This document shows, one piece after another, positions 54,571-63,675 of a stretch of 64,000 nucleotides of DNA; the first letter of the stretch is position 1; each line of letters opens with the position of its first letter. Origin of the DNA: Photobacterium profundum (GTDB taxonomy: Bacteria > Pseudomonadota > Gammaproteobacteria > Enterobacterales > Vibrionaceae); assembly GCF_003026285.1 (NCBI RefSeq), contig NZ_PYOD01000005.1, positions 1-64,000 on the forward strand, written 5' to 3'. The translations under genes were made by a program, and so were the position numbers. The notes below the pieces were generated by a model. The model saw only the letters and a list, made by a program, of their open reading frames with translations. It made no database searches and was not told where the DNA came from.

Positions 54571-55905
54571 ATGGCGAGTAGTTCAAGAGCGCAATTTAGT
54601 TCACGGATAGGATTCATCTTGGCAGCGGCCGGTTCAGCGGTTGGTCTTGGTAATATTTGGGGATTTCCCACTCAAGCAGCCAGTAATGGCGGTGCTGTTT
54701 TTCTTTTCGTATATTTACTGATGGTATTTGCTCTAGCATATCCCTTGTTAGTGGCTGAGCTAACAATTGGTCGCTATGGCAGTGCTAACCCGATTAAATC
54801 ATTACGCTCTATATGGCCTCAGCAGCGTGGTATAGCCGCATTACTTGGTATTGCAGGTATGATTGCAGTATCAATGATTCTAAGTTTTTACGCCATTGTT
54901 GCGGGTTGGTTGTTTGGCTTCTTAGTCGGACCAATCTTAGAAGCAATTGGCTTCACAACGGCTGCTAACTGGCTTGAATCATTCAGTACCAGTCGTAACC
55001 TTATTTTGATGATCGTGTTCATGATCATGACCATTATGGTAGTGCGTAATGGTGTCGCAAATGGTATTGAGCGTTGGTCTACCCGTTTAATGCCAGTATT
55101 GCTGGTTCTGTTTGTCGTGATGGTGGGTTACATCTTAACGCAAGAAGGGGCAATGGAAGGCTTGAAGATGTTCCTTGTGCCAGATTTCTCTCATTTCAGC
55201 TCAGGTCTAGTAGTTAGTGCAATGGGGCAGGCATTTTTTTCCTTATCATTGGGCGTATGTTCAATGATGGTATACGGTTCATACCTGAGAAAAGATACCA
55301 ATATTCCAAAGACTGCAGCCCAAGTTGCACTGCTTGATACGTCTGTTGCCTTTATTGCTGGTATGTTGATTCTGCCTGCAATGTTTGTTGCACAGCATAA
55401 CGGTGTCGAGATATATAACGACGCTGGTGCTTTATTAGATTCTGATACGTTAGTGTTCAGTGTATTGCCTGCTATGTTCGAGACCATGGGGTCGGGTGGT
55501 GTATTCATCGGTATTCTGTTCTTTGTACTAATGGTTATCGCAGCACTGACGTCGTCTATTTCAATGCTTGAAGTCCCTGTTGCTTGTGCGACAGAAGAGC
55601 TGCAACAAGATCGTAAAGTAGCGGTATGGTGGATTGGTGGTCTAATTACAATATTCTCAGCAATCATCGTGTTTAACTTTGGTGATATGTTTGGCCTGGT
55701 GATTTCATTAACTACTGAATATGCACAACCAATACTAGGTATGTGTTTTGCGCTACTGGTTGGTTGGATCTGGAAGCGTGACCAAGTACTTCAAGAAATT
55801 AAAGAAGGTTACCCAGAATTAGAGCAAAGCTTATTCTGGAAAATCTGGCCTTGGTATGTACGTGTAGTGTGTCCAGTTATGATGCTGATGGTGTTCTTTG
55901 CTTAA
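54571..55905 (+). CDS. Sodium-dependent transporter, NSS (neurotransmitter:sodium symporter) family
   Basis: This is a LeuT-like amino acid importer of 444 residues with about eleven membrane segments. The N-terminal RIGFILAAAGSAVGLGNIWGFP is the sodium and substrate site of the family. The substrate (perhaps a hydrophobic amino acid) is not predictable. It is a single gene followed by a terminator. Confidence 0.92.
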   Translation: MASSSRAQFSSRIGFILAAAGSAVGLGNIWGFPTQAASNGGAVFLFVYLLMVFALAYPLLVAELTIGRYGSANPIKSLRSIWPQQRGIAALLGIAGMIAVSMILSFYAIVAGWLFGFLVGPILEAIGFTTAANWLESFSTSRNLILMIVFMIMTIMVVRNGVANGIERWSTRLMPVLLVLFVVMVGYILTQEGAMEGLKMFLVPDFSHFSSGLVVSAMGQAFFSLSLGVCSMMVYGSYLRKDTNIPKTAAQVALLDTSVAFIAGMLILPAMFVAQHNGVEIYNDAGALLDSDTLVFSVLPAMFETMGSGGVFIGILFFVLMVIAALTSSISMLEVPVACATEELQQDRKVAVWWIGGLITIFSAIIVFNFGDMFGLVISLTTEYAQPILGMCFALLVGWIWKRDQVLQEIKEGYPELEQSLFWKIWPWYVRVVCPVMMLMVFFA

Positions 55906-55941
55906 TTGCGCACATCTAAAACATTGAGAATTTAATTAATT

Positions 55942-55967
55942 AGCCGCTCATTCGAGCGGCTTTTTTA
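55942..55967 (+). terminator. Terminator after the NSS transporter
   Basis: The stem AGCCGCTC/GAGCGGCT with loop ATTC is followed by T residues. Confidence 0.9.
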
Positions 55968-56207
55968 CATCAGAGGCCACTCACTCCCTTTCAAACATAT
56001 TTGACACAGAAGTAGACACGTTGAGTCACTCTAGAAAGGTGAGTTTTATTGGACTCTATACGGTGTTGCTCATTTTTAACGTAGAACCTCTATAAATGAG
56101 CGCCTTGCCTAGAACCCAATAAATTCTCGCTGAAACGAGCATCTTGAGGTGACTTGGGTATATACTGCGCGCCTTCAATGTTTTCTCTTTTTTTCTGGGT
56201 AATAATT

Positions 56208-56894
56208 ATGTTCACTCTTGTTCATCAACATCCTGATTTTTTGGTTATTAATAAGCACCCAGGGGTGAGTGTCCATAAAGATGATGGCGATCAGCCTTTG
56301 CTTGCTGAAGTGGCAAAGCAGACGGGAGATGAGAAACTCTATTTAATCCATCGCTTAGATAAAATGACATCGGGTTTATTGTTATTAGGTCGCAATCGTC
56401 AAGCGGCAGCAGAATTATCAGGTAATTTTGCAAAGCGTGATGTTAAAAAATTCTACCTTGCTATTGGTACGAAGAAGCCAAAGAAAAAACAAGGTGTTGT
56501 AATTGGTGACATGAGCCGTTCTCGTCGTAGTAGCTGGAAGCTCGACTCGACCAAAGACAATCCAGCGATTACGCAGTTTTTCTCTACAGCGGCAGGCAAT
56601 GGCCGACGTTGTTTTTTGTGTAAACCACATACGGGGAAAACACATCAAATTCGAGTTGCACTTAGAAGTGTCGGTTCGGGGATCACGGGTGATGAAATCT
56701 ACGGAAATGAAGAGGCAGATCGTGGGTATCTTCATGCTTATGCATTGTCTTTCCCGTACAAAGGTGAAAATCAGCAGTTTATTTGTGCTCCCGATAAGGG
56801 GGAACTTTGGCAGGCTGAAGAGGTTAAACAAGCGTTAGTGGAATGGGCGACCCCTTGGCTTCTTGCATGGCCTAAACTGCCTAGAAAGAACTAA
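56208..56894 (+). CDS. RluA-family RNA pseudouridine synthase
   Basis: It converts uridine to pseudouridine in a structured RNA. The 228-residue protein lacks an S4 domain. It starts MFTLVHQHPDFLVINKHPG, and the catalytic aspartate lies in IHRLDKMTSGLLLLGRN, followed by KPHTGKTHQIRVAL. In-frame upstream TTG codons would add a hydrophobic stretch that the family lacks. The exact RNA target is unknown. Confidence 0.88.
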   Translation: MFTLVHQHPDFLVINKHPGVSVHKDDGDQPLLAEVAKQTGDEKLYLIHRLDKMTSGLLLLGRNRQAAAELSGNFAKRDVKKFYLAIGTKKPKKKQGVVIGDMSRSRRSSWKLDSTKDNPAITQFFSTAAGNGRRCFLCKPHTGKTHQIRVALRSVGSGITGDEIYGNEEADRGYLHAYALSFPYKGENQQFICAPDKGELWQAEEVKQALVEWATPWLLAWPKLPRKN

Positions 56895-57122
56895 AGCGGC
56901 GATATGTTTCAGCCAAGCGAAATGATGGACTAAAATAAGCTGGTTAATAAAAGATCAGCTGAGTAACTGAAAGAATGAAAAGTAAACAGATTGCTAAGGG
57001 TTTGTTGGTTAAAATAAAGCTTTAGATCAACATATCGAGTTAAAACGATAAAAAAGAATGTCTATTTCTTCTGGTTGATTATAATTTGAACAAGTGCAAA
57101 TATCTTTTTGATGAAGATCACA

Positions 57123-57128
57123 TATAAT
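57123..57128 (+). promoter_or_regulatory. Probable -10 box of the 68-residue basic protein gene
   Basis: A perfect TATAAT lies 35 bases before the ATG at 57163. No convincing -35 is present. Confidence 0.5.
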
Positions 57129-57162
57129 ACCCGCCTAGGATTTACCTAGTTTGAGGATTAAA

Positions 57163-57369
57163 ATGCGCCTTACTCGCTCAGTCTCGCTCCGCATGCGTCT
57201 TAAAAAGAAAACGAATCAATCTCGTTTTTGGAGCTTAGCGTCAACTCGCCGTAATAGCCAAAAGATTAAGACTCGTATTCAACGTCAAAGACAAGTTCGC
57301 ATTACTGCTGAGTATGTGGTTCTCGCTAATAGCCGCCTTCCTGAAGAAAACCTCAAATTGGTCGCATAA
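57163..57369 (+). CDS. Small, very basic protein (68 residues, unknown)
   Basis: I do not recognise it. The ATG at 57163 follows TTGAGGATTAAA, a good ribosome binding site, and a TATAAT lies upstream. About a third of the first 50 residues are Arg or Lys (SLRMRLKKKTNQSRF, RRNSQKIKTRIQRQRQ), followed by a short less charged tail (EYVVLANSRLPEENLKLVA). The composition suggests RNA or ribosome binding. It is 54 bases upstream of an rRNA-methyltransferase-like gene, which fits that idea. Confidence 0.6.
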   Translation: MRLTRSVSLRMRLKKKTNQSRFWSLASTRRNSQKIKTRIQRQRQVRITAEYVVLANSRLPEENLKLVA

Positions 57370-57423
57370 AGACAGATATTTGGATTAGAATAGCGCCCTT
57401 ATTTCAATAAACCCAGTAGAGTT

Positions 57424-58368
57424 ATGGAAATCAGCGCGCTACCAATCCTAGAACAACATCTGATCAATGAATTGACAACGCCACCCAATGAAGTACGGCG
57501 TTTATTTCATGGCCGTGGTCGTTGCTGGTCAGATTTAGAACAAATTACTGTAGATTGGTTGCAAGGCCAAGTTCTGGTTTCTTTGTTTAAAGAACCTACA
57601 GAAGCATTTCTTCAAGAATTGAATGTCTTACTTATCCGTTTAGTTGAGTCAGACGTTTGGAAAAACAGTGAGGCAACCTCCCTATTATTGCAGCACCGAT
57701 CTCGCCAAGGTTCACCAACAGAAGTACTGTGGGGTGAAAGTTCTGATCATCAAAACGTCATCGAAAGTGGACTAACGTTTAAACTCGATCTTGGTCGTAA
57801 TCAGAATAATGGTTTATTCCTTGATATGCGTTATGGTCGTCGTTGGGTTCAAGAACATGCACAAGGTAAGCGAGTGCTTAATTTGTTTGCCTATACCTGT
57901 GGATTTTCAATCGCTGCGATTGAAGGTGGAGCAGAACATGTTGTTAATCTTGATATGGCAAAGTCGGCATTAACTCGTGGCCGTGAAAATCATCACTTGA
58001 ATAATCATGATTTAAAGAAAGTGAGCTTTCTTGGTCACGAGTTATTTAAGTCATGGGGTAAAGTCAGAAAGTCTGGACCGTATGATTTAATCATTATTGA
58101 TCCGCCTTCTTTCCAAAAAGGCAGTTTTGCATTAACCAAAGATTATCAAAAAATCTTACGCCGTTTGCCTGAGCTATTAACAGAAGAGGGCAGCGTACTT
58201 GCGTGTGTGAATGACCCTTCTATTTCTTCTCAGTTCTTGATTGATGGTATGGCTGAAGAAGCACCAAGCTTAGTCTTTGAACAACGTCTTGATAATCCAC
58301 CTGAATTCAAAGAAATTGAAACCGAAGGTGGGTTGAAAGCTTTGGTGTTTAAGCGTAAACAGTCGTAA
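57424..58368 (+). CDS. SAM-dependent methyltransferase (RlmI/RlmK-like, rRNA)
   Basis: This class I methyltransferase has 314 residues. The SAM-binding GKRVLNLFAYTCGFSIAAIEGGA and the catalytic IIIDPPSFQKGSF match the group of RlmI/RlmK large-subunit rRNA cytosine/guanine methyltransferases. FLDMRYGRRWV precedes the SAM site as in that group. It lacks an N-terminal PUA domain. The precise nucleotide target is unknown. Confidence 0.85.
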   Translation: MEISALPILEQHLINELTTPPNEVRRLFHGRGRCWSDLEQITVDWLQGQVLVSLFKEPTEAFLQELNVLLIRLVESDVWKNSEATSLLLQHRSRQGSPTEVLWGESSDHQNVIESGLTFKLDLGRNQNNGLFLDMRYGRRWVQEHAQGKRVLNLFAYTCGFSIAAIEGGAEHVVNLDMAKSALTRGRENHHLNNHDLKKVSFLGHELFKSWGKVRKSGPYDLIIIDPPSFQKGSFALTKDYQKILRRLPELLTEEGSVLACVNDPSISSQFLIDGMAEEAPSLVFEQRLDNPPEFKEIETEGGLKALVFKRKQS

Positions 58369-58381
58369 GTATCTCTTACTA

Positions 58382-58449
58382 AAAAGCCCCTTCAACGCAG
58401 AACTTAGTTTAAGTAACGCATTGAAGGGGCTTTTATTTTTAATATACGT
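58382..58449. terminator. Terminator between convergent genes
   Basis: A 14-bp perfect stem (AAAAGCCCCTTCAA and its complement) with a 35-base loop lies between the methyltransferase and the pilotin gene, with T residues on both sides. Confidence 0.8.
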
Positions 58450-58458
58450 TTAACTTAT

Positions 58459-58845
58459 TTATTGTGACAGTTCAGCACAATATGCAGCGTATACCGGTTG
58501 TTCTACGATTTTTCGGCCACGCATATCCATGATGATAATGTTATAACCTATGCCTTCATTAAACAGTGGACTTAATTCGTTACTAGAGCAGTAACTTTTA
58601 GCTGCATGGGTAGCTGCTTGGGTTGGGGCTATTTTACTTCCACCACCATATAAAATGGTAATTTCTACGATTTTATCACGCGCTTGTGCCTTCATGATTT
58701 GGTATTGATCTACCTTGTCATAAGGGGCTTTATTATTGATTGTCGTCGCTCGGCTTTTCGCCAAAGCAATTACTGCGTCATCTTCTGTTGATGCACAACC
58801 CCCAAGAATAAGCAGTGCACTAAGTGCGAGTATTTTTTTAAGCAT
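58459..58845 (-). CDS. AspS-like type II secretion pilotin lipoprotein
   Basis: AspS-type pilotins carry the GspD secretin to the outer membrane. This 128-residue lipoprotein has a lipobox L-G-G-C (Cys17). It has the family pattern of a central VEITILYGGG strand, an SYCSSNEL cysteine and a C-terminal AAYC cysteine, likely a disulfide. Its start shares one base with the stop of yciI (TAATG), so they are coupled. The assignment rests on pattern recognition and could be another lipoprotein family. Confidence 0.6.
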   Translation of the reverse strand: MLKKILALSALLILGGCASTEDDAVIALAKSRATTINNKAPYDKVDQYQIMKAQARDKIVEITILYGGGSKIAPTQAATHAAKSYCSSNELSPLFNEGIGYNIIIMDMRGRKIVEQPVYAAYCAELSQ

Positions 58846-59144
58846 TAAGGCAGTACTTTTTTGAATGGTTTTACAACCACATTAGCGTAAACACCAGCTG
58901 CAATGTATGGGTCTGCATCTGCCCAGGTTTTTGCTGCTTCTAATGAACTGAATTCAGCGATAACAGTAGAACCTGTAAAGCCCGCTTCACCAGGATTCTC
59001 GCTATCAATGGCTGGCATTGGACCTGCAACAAGAAGACGTCCTTCAGCTTGCAGTGCTTGTAGGCGAGCAAGATGCTGTTCACGTACACTTAGACGACGC
59101 TCTAAACTGTTTTCTACATCCTGAGAAAAAATCACATACCACAT
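58845..59144 (-). CDS. yciI: YciI family protein
   Basis: This small dimeric ferredoxin-like-fold protein (99 residues) of the YciI family has an uncertain role. It has the family pattern [36 protein letters not shown] and [13 protein letters not shown], with the conserved His and Asp. It begins upstream of the pilotin gene and overlaps it by one base. The neighbours yciA and yciB also belong to the usual yci cluster. Confidence 0.9.
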   Translation of the reverse strand: MWYVIFSQDVENSLERRLSVREQHLARLQALQAEGRLLVAGPMPAIDSENPGEAGFTGSTVIAEFSSLEAAKTWADADPYIAAGVYANVVVKPFKKVLP

Positions 59145-59301
59145 TCGGTTATTACTCCCTTCTTATTGTTGGCTGTTTTGCTCTGCCTATACTACCCAAT
59201 AAAAAAAGCCTGAACTAGACGTTAAGGCTTTTTTGCAGAACAGGTACTATTTATTTGTATAATAAAGAGCGTTTTTATAGAAAAATGTGCTTTTAATACC
59301 G

Positions 59302-59700
59302 TTAAGCTTTTTTGATCGGGCGAGGGCGGCCTTCACTATTAATCGCTACATAGTTAAAGGTAGCTTCACAGACTCTGTAGCGATCGCCTACACTTTCGTG
59401 TGCAACAGGTTTAACCCATACTTCTAATCCGACGCTCATTGATGTGTTACCAATACGCTTGCACTCACCGTAACAGCATACAACATCACCCACTTTTACA
59501 GGGGCTTTGAAAGCTATACTATCAACAGAAACGGTAACGACACGGCCACCAGAAATCTCTTTTGCTAAGATTGCACCCGCAAGATCAAGCTGAGACATAA
59601 TCCAACCGCCAAAAATATCACCATTGGCGTTAGTGTCTGCAGGCATTGCAAGCGTACGAAGCAGTAGCTGCCCGCGCGGAATATTATTTTCTGTATTCAT
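59302..59700 (-). CDS. yciA: YciA, acyl-CoA thioesterase
   Basis: YciA hydrolyses a broad range of acyl-CoAs. This 132-residue hot-dog-fold protein has the catalytic ADTNANGDIFGGWIMSQLD and RVVTVSVDSIAFKAPV typical of the family. It lies 22 bases downstream of yciB and is probably cotranscribed with it. Confidence 0.94.
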   Translation of the reverse strand: MNTENNIPRGQLLLRTLAMPADTNANGDIFGGWIMSQLDLAGAILAKEISGGRVVTVSVDSIAFKAPVKVGDVVCCYGECKRIGNTSMSVGLEVWVKPVAHESVGDRYRVCEATFNYVAINSEGRPRPIKKA

Positions 59701-59722
59701 TATTTAATCTGAACTCTATAAC

Positions 59723-60262
59723 TTATTCTGAATCGGTTTCTTTCGGCATATGGTGGTAAATATATCCACCTGTGACAAGGGTAAAAATCAAAGTTAAGGC
59801 TAATAAACCGAATACTTTAAAATTAACCCACACATCGAGTGGTAAAGTGAATGCCACATAGATGTTTACGACGGCACAGACTGCAAAAAAGCCGGTCCAT
59901 GCCATATTAATGCGCGTCCATACTGTATCGGGTAGTGTAATTTCTTTGCCCAACATACTTTTAATCAGTGGTTTGCCCATTGTTTGGCTAACTGCTAATC
60001 CAATAGAGAAAAGAGCATAGATAATGGTGACTTTCCATTTTATGAAGTTCTCGTCATGAAGGAATAGCGTTAATCCGCCAAATACAGTAACCATCGCGAA
60101 GGTCACTAACTGCATTTTTTCCACTTTCTTATATAAGAACCAAGTAACAGCAACCTGAATGGCAGTTGCTACTATCAATGCCCCTGTAGCCACGAAAATA
60201 TCGTTGGTTTTGTATAAGACAAAAAAGATGATTAAAGGAATAAAATCGAGCAGTTGTTTCAT
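59723..60262 (-). CDS. yciB: YciB, inner-membrane septation protein
   Basis: YciB (IspZ) is an inner-membrane protein linked to envelope integrity and septation. It has 179 residues and five to six membrane segments. The signature [18 protein letters not shown] and [27 protein letters not shown] are typical of the family. It starts yciB-yciA and lies downstream of the tad terminator. Confidence 0.94.
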   Translation of the reverse strand: MKQLLDFIPLIIFFVLYKTNDIFVATGALIVATAIQVAVTWFLYKKVEKMQLVTFAMVTVFGGLTLFLHDENFIKWKVTIIYALFSIGLAVSQTMGKPLIKSMLGKEITLPDTVWTRINMAWTGFFAVCAVVNIYVAFTLPLDVWVNFKVFGLLALTLIFTLVTGGYIYHHMPKETDSE

Positions 60263-60311
60263 TAAGTGGCAACCTCTACATTATATATCTTGTAAGTATA
60301 CCCTGAGACAA

Positions 60312-60345
60312 ACAAAAAGGCTGCAGCTAGTCAGGCTGCAGCCTT
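60312..60345 (-). terminator. Terminator of the tad gene cluster
   Basis: A perfect 11-bp stem AAGGCTGCAGC/GCTGCAGCCTT with a 7-base loop runs on the minus strand into a T-rich tract, separating the tad genes from yciB. A further 8-bp dyad (TAATACCA/TGGTATTA, 60345-60370) follows. Confidence 0.8.
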
Positions 60346-60455
60346 AATACCAAGTCATTATCTGGTATTAGCGTTTCTCTAAAGTGGTGATATAAACATA
60401 CAGCAACGTCGAGATTACGTGAATGGCTGCCTGTGTTTGATGTTTGTGTGGGGGG

Positions 60456-61118
60456 TTACATCACAACATCAACACGACGGTTCATAGCTCGACCTTGTGA
60501 GGTTGTGTTACTCTCGATAGGCTGGGTTTCGCCGTAAGTTTTGCTCTTCAAGTTGGTATCTTTCACTTCGTTATCAATCAAATACTGCATGGAGGATTTC
60601 GCACGCTGTAAACCTAGCGTGTAGTTGTAACCTTGCGGGCCGACGCTGTCTGTATGGCCGTTTAGGGTTACCGTTTGTGGGCTGTTTTTAAGTTTTTGGG
60701 CAATGGTCTTCAGTACCGTTTGTGACTCTGGCGTTAGGTGCTGGCTGTCAAAAGCAAAATACACTCGGGCGATAAGGTTTTTATCCTGTGTTCTCGTTGT
60801 GTTCAATAAACCAGCGGTATTCAAGTATTCCCAGCATTGTGAACCAATGTTTGTTTCAGTTATGAGCGCCAACAATGCAGCTTTGATCGCGGTATCGCCA
60901 GTAGCCTGGTTGATTTGTAAATAGCCACTGCGGTGATGGGCAATACCGGTTATTTCACCAATTTGTGTGGTGTGAGTGATGGTTTGCGCGCTGGTTGAGC
61001 ATAATGTCATGATCTGTTGGCTATCAGGTGTTACAGCATAGGCCGTCATTGAACTGAGCAGTACACCGGTTGCTAGGGCGGTCAGTGATAAATCAGAAAA
61101 GGTGCGTGGTATTGTCAT
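60456..61118 (-). CDS. OmpA-like outer-membrane protein of the tad cluster
   Basis: This exported 220-residue protein has a signal peptide (cleavage near AYA) and an N-terminal region with CSTSAQTI and a QCWEYL cysteine. A C-terminal OmpA domain has VYFAFDSQHLTPES, LNGHTDSVGPQGYNY and NRRVDVVM. It probably binds peptidoglycan. It lies five bases after the TadG-like gene, and OmpA-domain proteins are frequent in vibrio tad loci, so it likely stabilises the pilus machine in the envelope. Confidence 0.85.
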   Translation of the reverse strand: MTIPRTFSDLSLTALATGVLLSSMTAYAVTPDSQQIMTLCSTSAQTITHTTQIGEITGIAHHRSGYLQINQATGDTAIKAALLALITETNIGSQCWEYLNTAGLLNTTRTQDKNLIARVYFAFDSQHLTPESQTVLKTIAQKLKNSPQTVTLNGHTDSVGPQGYNYTLGLQRAKSSMQYLIDNEVKDTNLKSKTYGETQPIESNTTSQGRAMNRRVDVVM

Positions 61119-61123
61119 GGTGA

Positions 61124-62653
61124 TTAACTCTCTAAGTGGCGGTAATACAATTTGCTGATGCCGTCGGTTTTTGAACCTTTTTTGATCATCTCTAAAATTT
61201 CTTTAATCAAGTCATCCACATCGTCGACGTTGGTGATGTTGTTTTGGCCTACACAGTTTTTGAAGCCTTGTTGTCCTTGGGCGTCAAACTCAATGCCGAG
61301 TACCCCCATGTACAGCGGTTGATCACTGTCATTGAATTGTGCTTTTATGGTGTTACATAACCCTTGATTCACCAGTTGATTGAAGGTGCTGACGTAGGGC
61401 ATTTCTTGTCCGTCACTTAACATTAAAATCATTTTAATACGTGAGTTATAGGCTGCTGATGTTTCAGTTGAGGGGGAAGTGGGGCGTCCTTGTTCTAATA
61501 TTTGAGCGCCCCGGATCAGGCCTTGATAAACCGAGGTGCCGCCATCGGGTGACATGTTGTTTTGAATTGGAGACAGAGCTGTCTTCTCTGACGTAAGAGG
61601 AATGGTCCAAAAGTTACCCGAACACATCCCCCCGCTGTATAACTTCTGGTTGGTCGATTGGAATTGCAGGTTATTAGCTTTGGCCGTAAAAGTTTTAGCT
61701 ACACTGCCGGGAAAGTTGATGTAAGAGTATGGGTCAGGAAAATACCATCCGCTCCCCGTTTCCGACTTAGAGGCATTCAAGATCGCATATACTGTGCGAG
61801 CATCACGCCTTTTTTTACCTGTGCAACTGTAATAGCCATTACTGCAATCTCTCACTTGGTTACGTGTCCATGTAGACCATGTAGACCAATCAATGTCTTC
61901 ATAAGATGAATAGTTACCACCATTGAAATTCGGGCGATAGTCTAATTGAGTAATGCACCATCGGGTGTTACTGCGTTTTTCTTGTACACGCATGTTATAA
62001 GGCACAAATGCAATGCGGTTAGTGACTTCGACTTCGCCGTCTCGTGGCACTAATATTTCATTGGCAATGGCTTGAATTGCATCTTTGAGTGCTCGAATTT
62101 TATTGCCTTTCATCGAGCCTGAGAAATCGGAGACAAAGACAATATCGATATCTTTATCACCGAGATAAATTGGGTAATTACGCGCCAATGCACGGTTAGC
62201 AACGGTTTCGGTTGGCGCGAAACTTGGGATAATATCGCTACTTAACCACGAAATATGATTGGTTTTGGCTGTTACGCGGTATTGGAAATACTCTCTTTCT
62301 TCATTGCCGTCAGGTGTAGGGTAATTATCAATACCTTCAGAACGTTCAATCTTGATATTGTTAATACTGGTTATATTGCGGATATATGCTTGAATGTAGC
62401 CTGTAGCCAACTGGTTTTCATACGTTTTATCATCTTGGTTAGCCGTGGTTATTGCTAATGTGGCAGCTTCAGTAGCATCAGCCAATCGATTTTTTTTCTG
62501 GATATAGCGGGTGCCTTCAAGTGCCCAAAAAATCATGCCAAATAAAGGAATAAGGGCAAGTGCGGTATAGATACCTGCAGCCCCCCGCTGATGTCGTGGG
62601 CTGGTTATTTTATTCGAGGTGATACCTTGGTGGTTCATTCTCTTGATACTCAT
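61124..62653 (-). CDS. tadG: TadG-like pilus assembly protein with vWA domain
   Basis: This membrane-anchored protein of the Tad (tight adherence) pilus has about 509 residues from the ATG at 62653, which follows GGGACGTTAAT. An N-terminal TadE-like span (QRGAAGIYTALALIPLFGMIFWAL) is followed by a von Willebrand A domain. Its metal site DFSGSMKG is intact, and ILMLSDGQEM lies further on. An upstream ATG at 62668 is possible. It overlaps or abuts the tadF-type gene. Confidence 0.85.
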   Translation of the reverse strand: MSIKRMNHQGITSNKITSPRHQRGAAGIYTALALIPLFGMIFWALEGTRYIQKKNRLADATEAATLAITTANQDDKTYENQLATGYIQAYIRNITSINNIKIERSEGIDNYPTPDGNEEREYFQYRVTAKTNHISWLSSDIIPSFAPTETVANRALARNYPIYLGDKDIDIVFVSDFSGSMKGNKIRALKDAIQAIANEILVPRDGEVEVTNRIAFVPYNMRVQEKRSNTRWCITQLDYRPNFNGGNYSSYEDIDWSTWSTWTRNQVRDCSNGYYSCTGKKRRDARTVYAILNASKSETGSGWYFPDPYSYINFPGSVAKTFTAKANNLQFQSTNQKLYSGGMCSGNFWTIPLTSEKTALSPIQNNMSPDGGTSVYQGLIRGAQILEQGRPTSPSTETSAAYNSRIKMILMLSDGQEMPYVSTFNQLVNQGLCNTIKAQFNDSDQPLYMGVLGIEFDAQGQQGFKNCVGQNNITNVDDVDDLIKEILEMIKKGSKTDGISKLYYRHLES

Positions 62654-62654
62654 A

Positions 62655-63212
62655 TTAACGTCCCACAATCGCTGACGATGAATGTAGATAAGCTTGCTGA
62701 TTATTGCTTCCCATGAAGCGGCTAAACCAAGAATCGATTCGGTAACACACTGTTACTTGATACAGAGGTGCAGCTTTGCCTGAGGTTGACAATGGCACAA
62801 GGTTACGATGTGAGGTGAGCGCATCATCAGGATCACACTCCAAAGTATTATTCATGCTTTTGGTGTAACGATCGTAGTATTCCGTACTGCCGTTATAGCG
62901 TAAGGATTCCACCCGTAAACCAAAGGTACCTGTATCGGGACGATCCAATAACCGAGCTGCGAGGGTTTCCATGTCATCGGCATCTTTTTGGCTTACGGCA
63001 TAACGCACAGTGCGTGAGCCGTCTACGTTTTGGGTGCTAAAAAAGCGGGTACGCTCTTTCAAAATATTGACTAAGGAATAACTGGTGCGATCCAGATTTA
63101 CCCGATTCAACAACTGGTAGGCGATGTCACCGGTGAAGATTAATAATGCGCACAAGAAAAACAGTACGAAAGCCATTTCGATAGCAAGCACGCCATGCTG
63201 TTTATTCTTCAT
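62655..63212 (-). CDS. tadF: TadF-like minor pseudopilin
   Basis: This is a 185-residue protein with a short basic leader and a prepilin-like hydrophobic helix (QHGVLAIEMAFVLFFLCALLIF), with the Glu position of prepilins after the processing site. A periplasmic domain follows. The ATG at 63212 follows AAGGGTGGCCGATCA; an ATG at 63230 is also in frame. It overlaps the tadE-type gene by 11 bases and lies two bases before the tadG-like start. Confidence 0.8.
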   Translation of the reverse strand: MKNKQHGVLAIEMAFVLFFLCALLIFTGDIAYQLLNRVNLDRTSYSLVNILKERTRFFSTQNVDGSRTVRYAVSQKDADDMETLAARLLDRPDTGTFGLRVESLRYNGSTEYYDRYTKSMNNTLECDPDDALTSHRNLVPLSTSGKAAPLYQVTVCYRIDSWFSRFMGSNNQQAYLHSSSAIVGR

Positions 63213-63675
63213 TGATCGGCCACCCTTCATGTTCTTGTTCGGCTAATATGTCGCGTGTAATAGTGCGATCAACTACATTGCCAATGAAAAACATGGGTAA
63301 GTAGCGATATTGCAAGCTGTATAACGCCAATTCACAACGCTGACATTCACCAATATGTGGAGTGTCTTTAATCAGGCTTTGATAGGTGTCGTAATAGGTG
63401 ATTGAAAAGCGGTAGCGTTTTGGTTTTACTAAGTAATGCCAAATTTCACCTTCACTTTCAAATATCTGTTGTAAGCGGTTTTCATAGGCGGTGTTATAGC
63501 GTTCACTTTCAAATACGCGGGTATCACGAGTAGATTCGCGCAGAGCAGATTCAGTCAAATTAATTATGTAAATAAGGCGACTAGCCTCAAAAATAGCGAA
63601 TGTCACCAGAAAGAGAACAATAGCACTCATGGCAAATTCGATACTGAATACGCCCCGTTGTTTATGCCGGTTCAT
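63202..63675 (-). CDS. tadE: TadE-like minor pseudopilin
   Basis: This is a 157-residue protein starting MNRHKQRGVFSIEFAMSAIV, a TadE-type leader and hydrophobic helix. The periplasmic part has a CQRCELALY cysteine pair. The ATG at 63675 follows GAGGAGCAAC; an ATG at 63687 is in frame. It overlaps the end of the upstream TPR gene and the start of the tadF-type gene, as in tightly coupled tad operons. Confidence 0.8.
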   Translation of the reverse strand: MNRHKQRGVFSIEFAMSAIVLFLVTFAIFEASRLIYIINLTESALRESTRDTRVFESERYNTAYENRLQQIFESEGEIWHYLVKPKRYRFSITYYDTYQSLIKDTPHIGECQRCELALYSLQYRYLPMFFIGNVVDRTITRDILAEQEHEGWPINEE

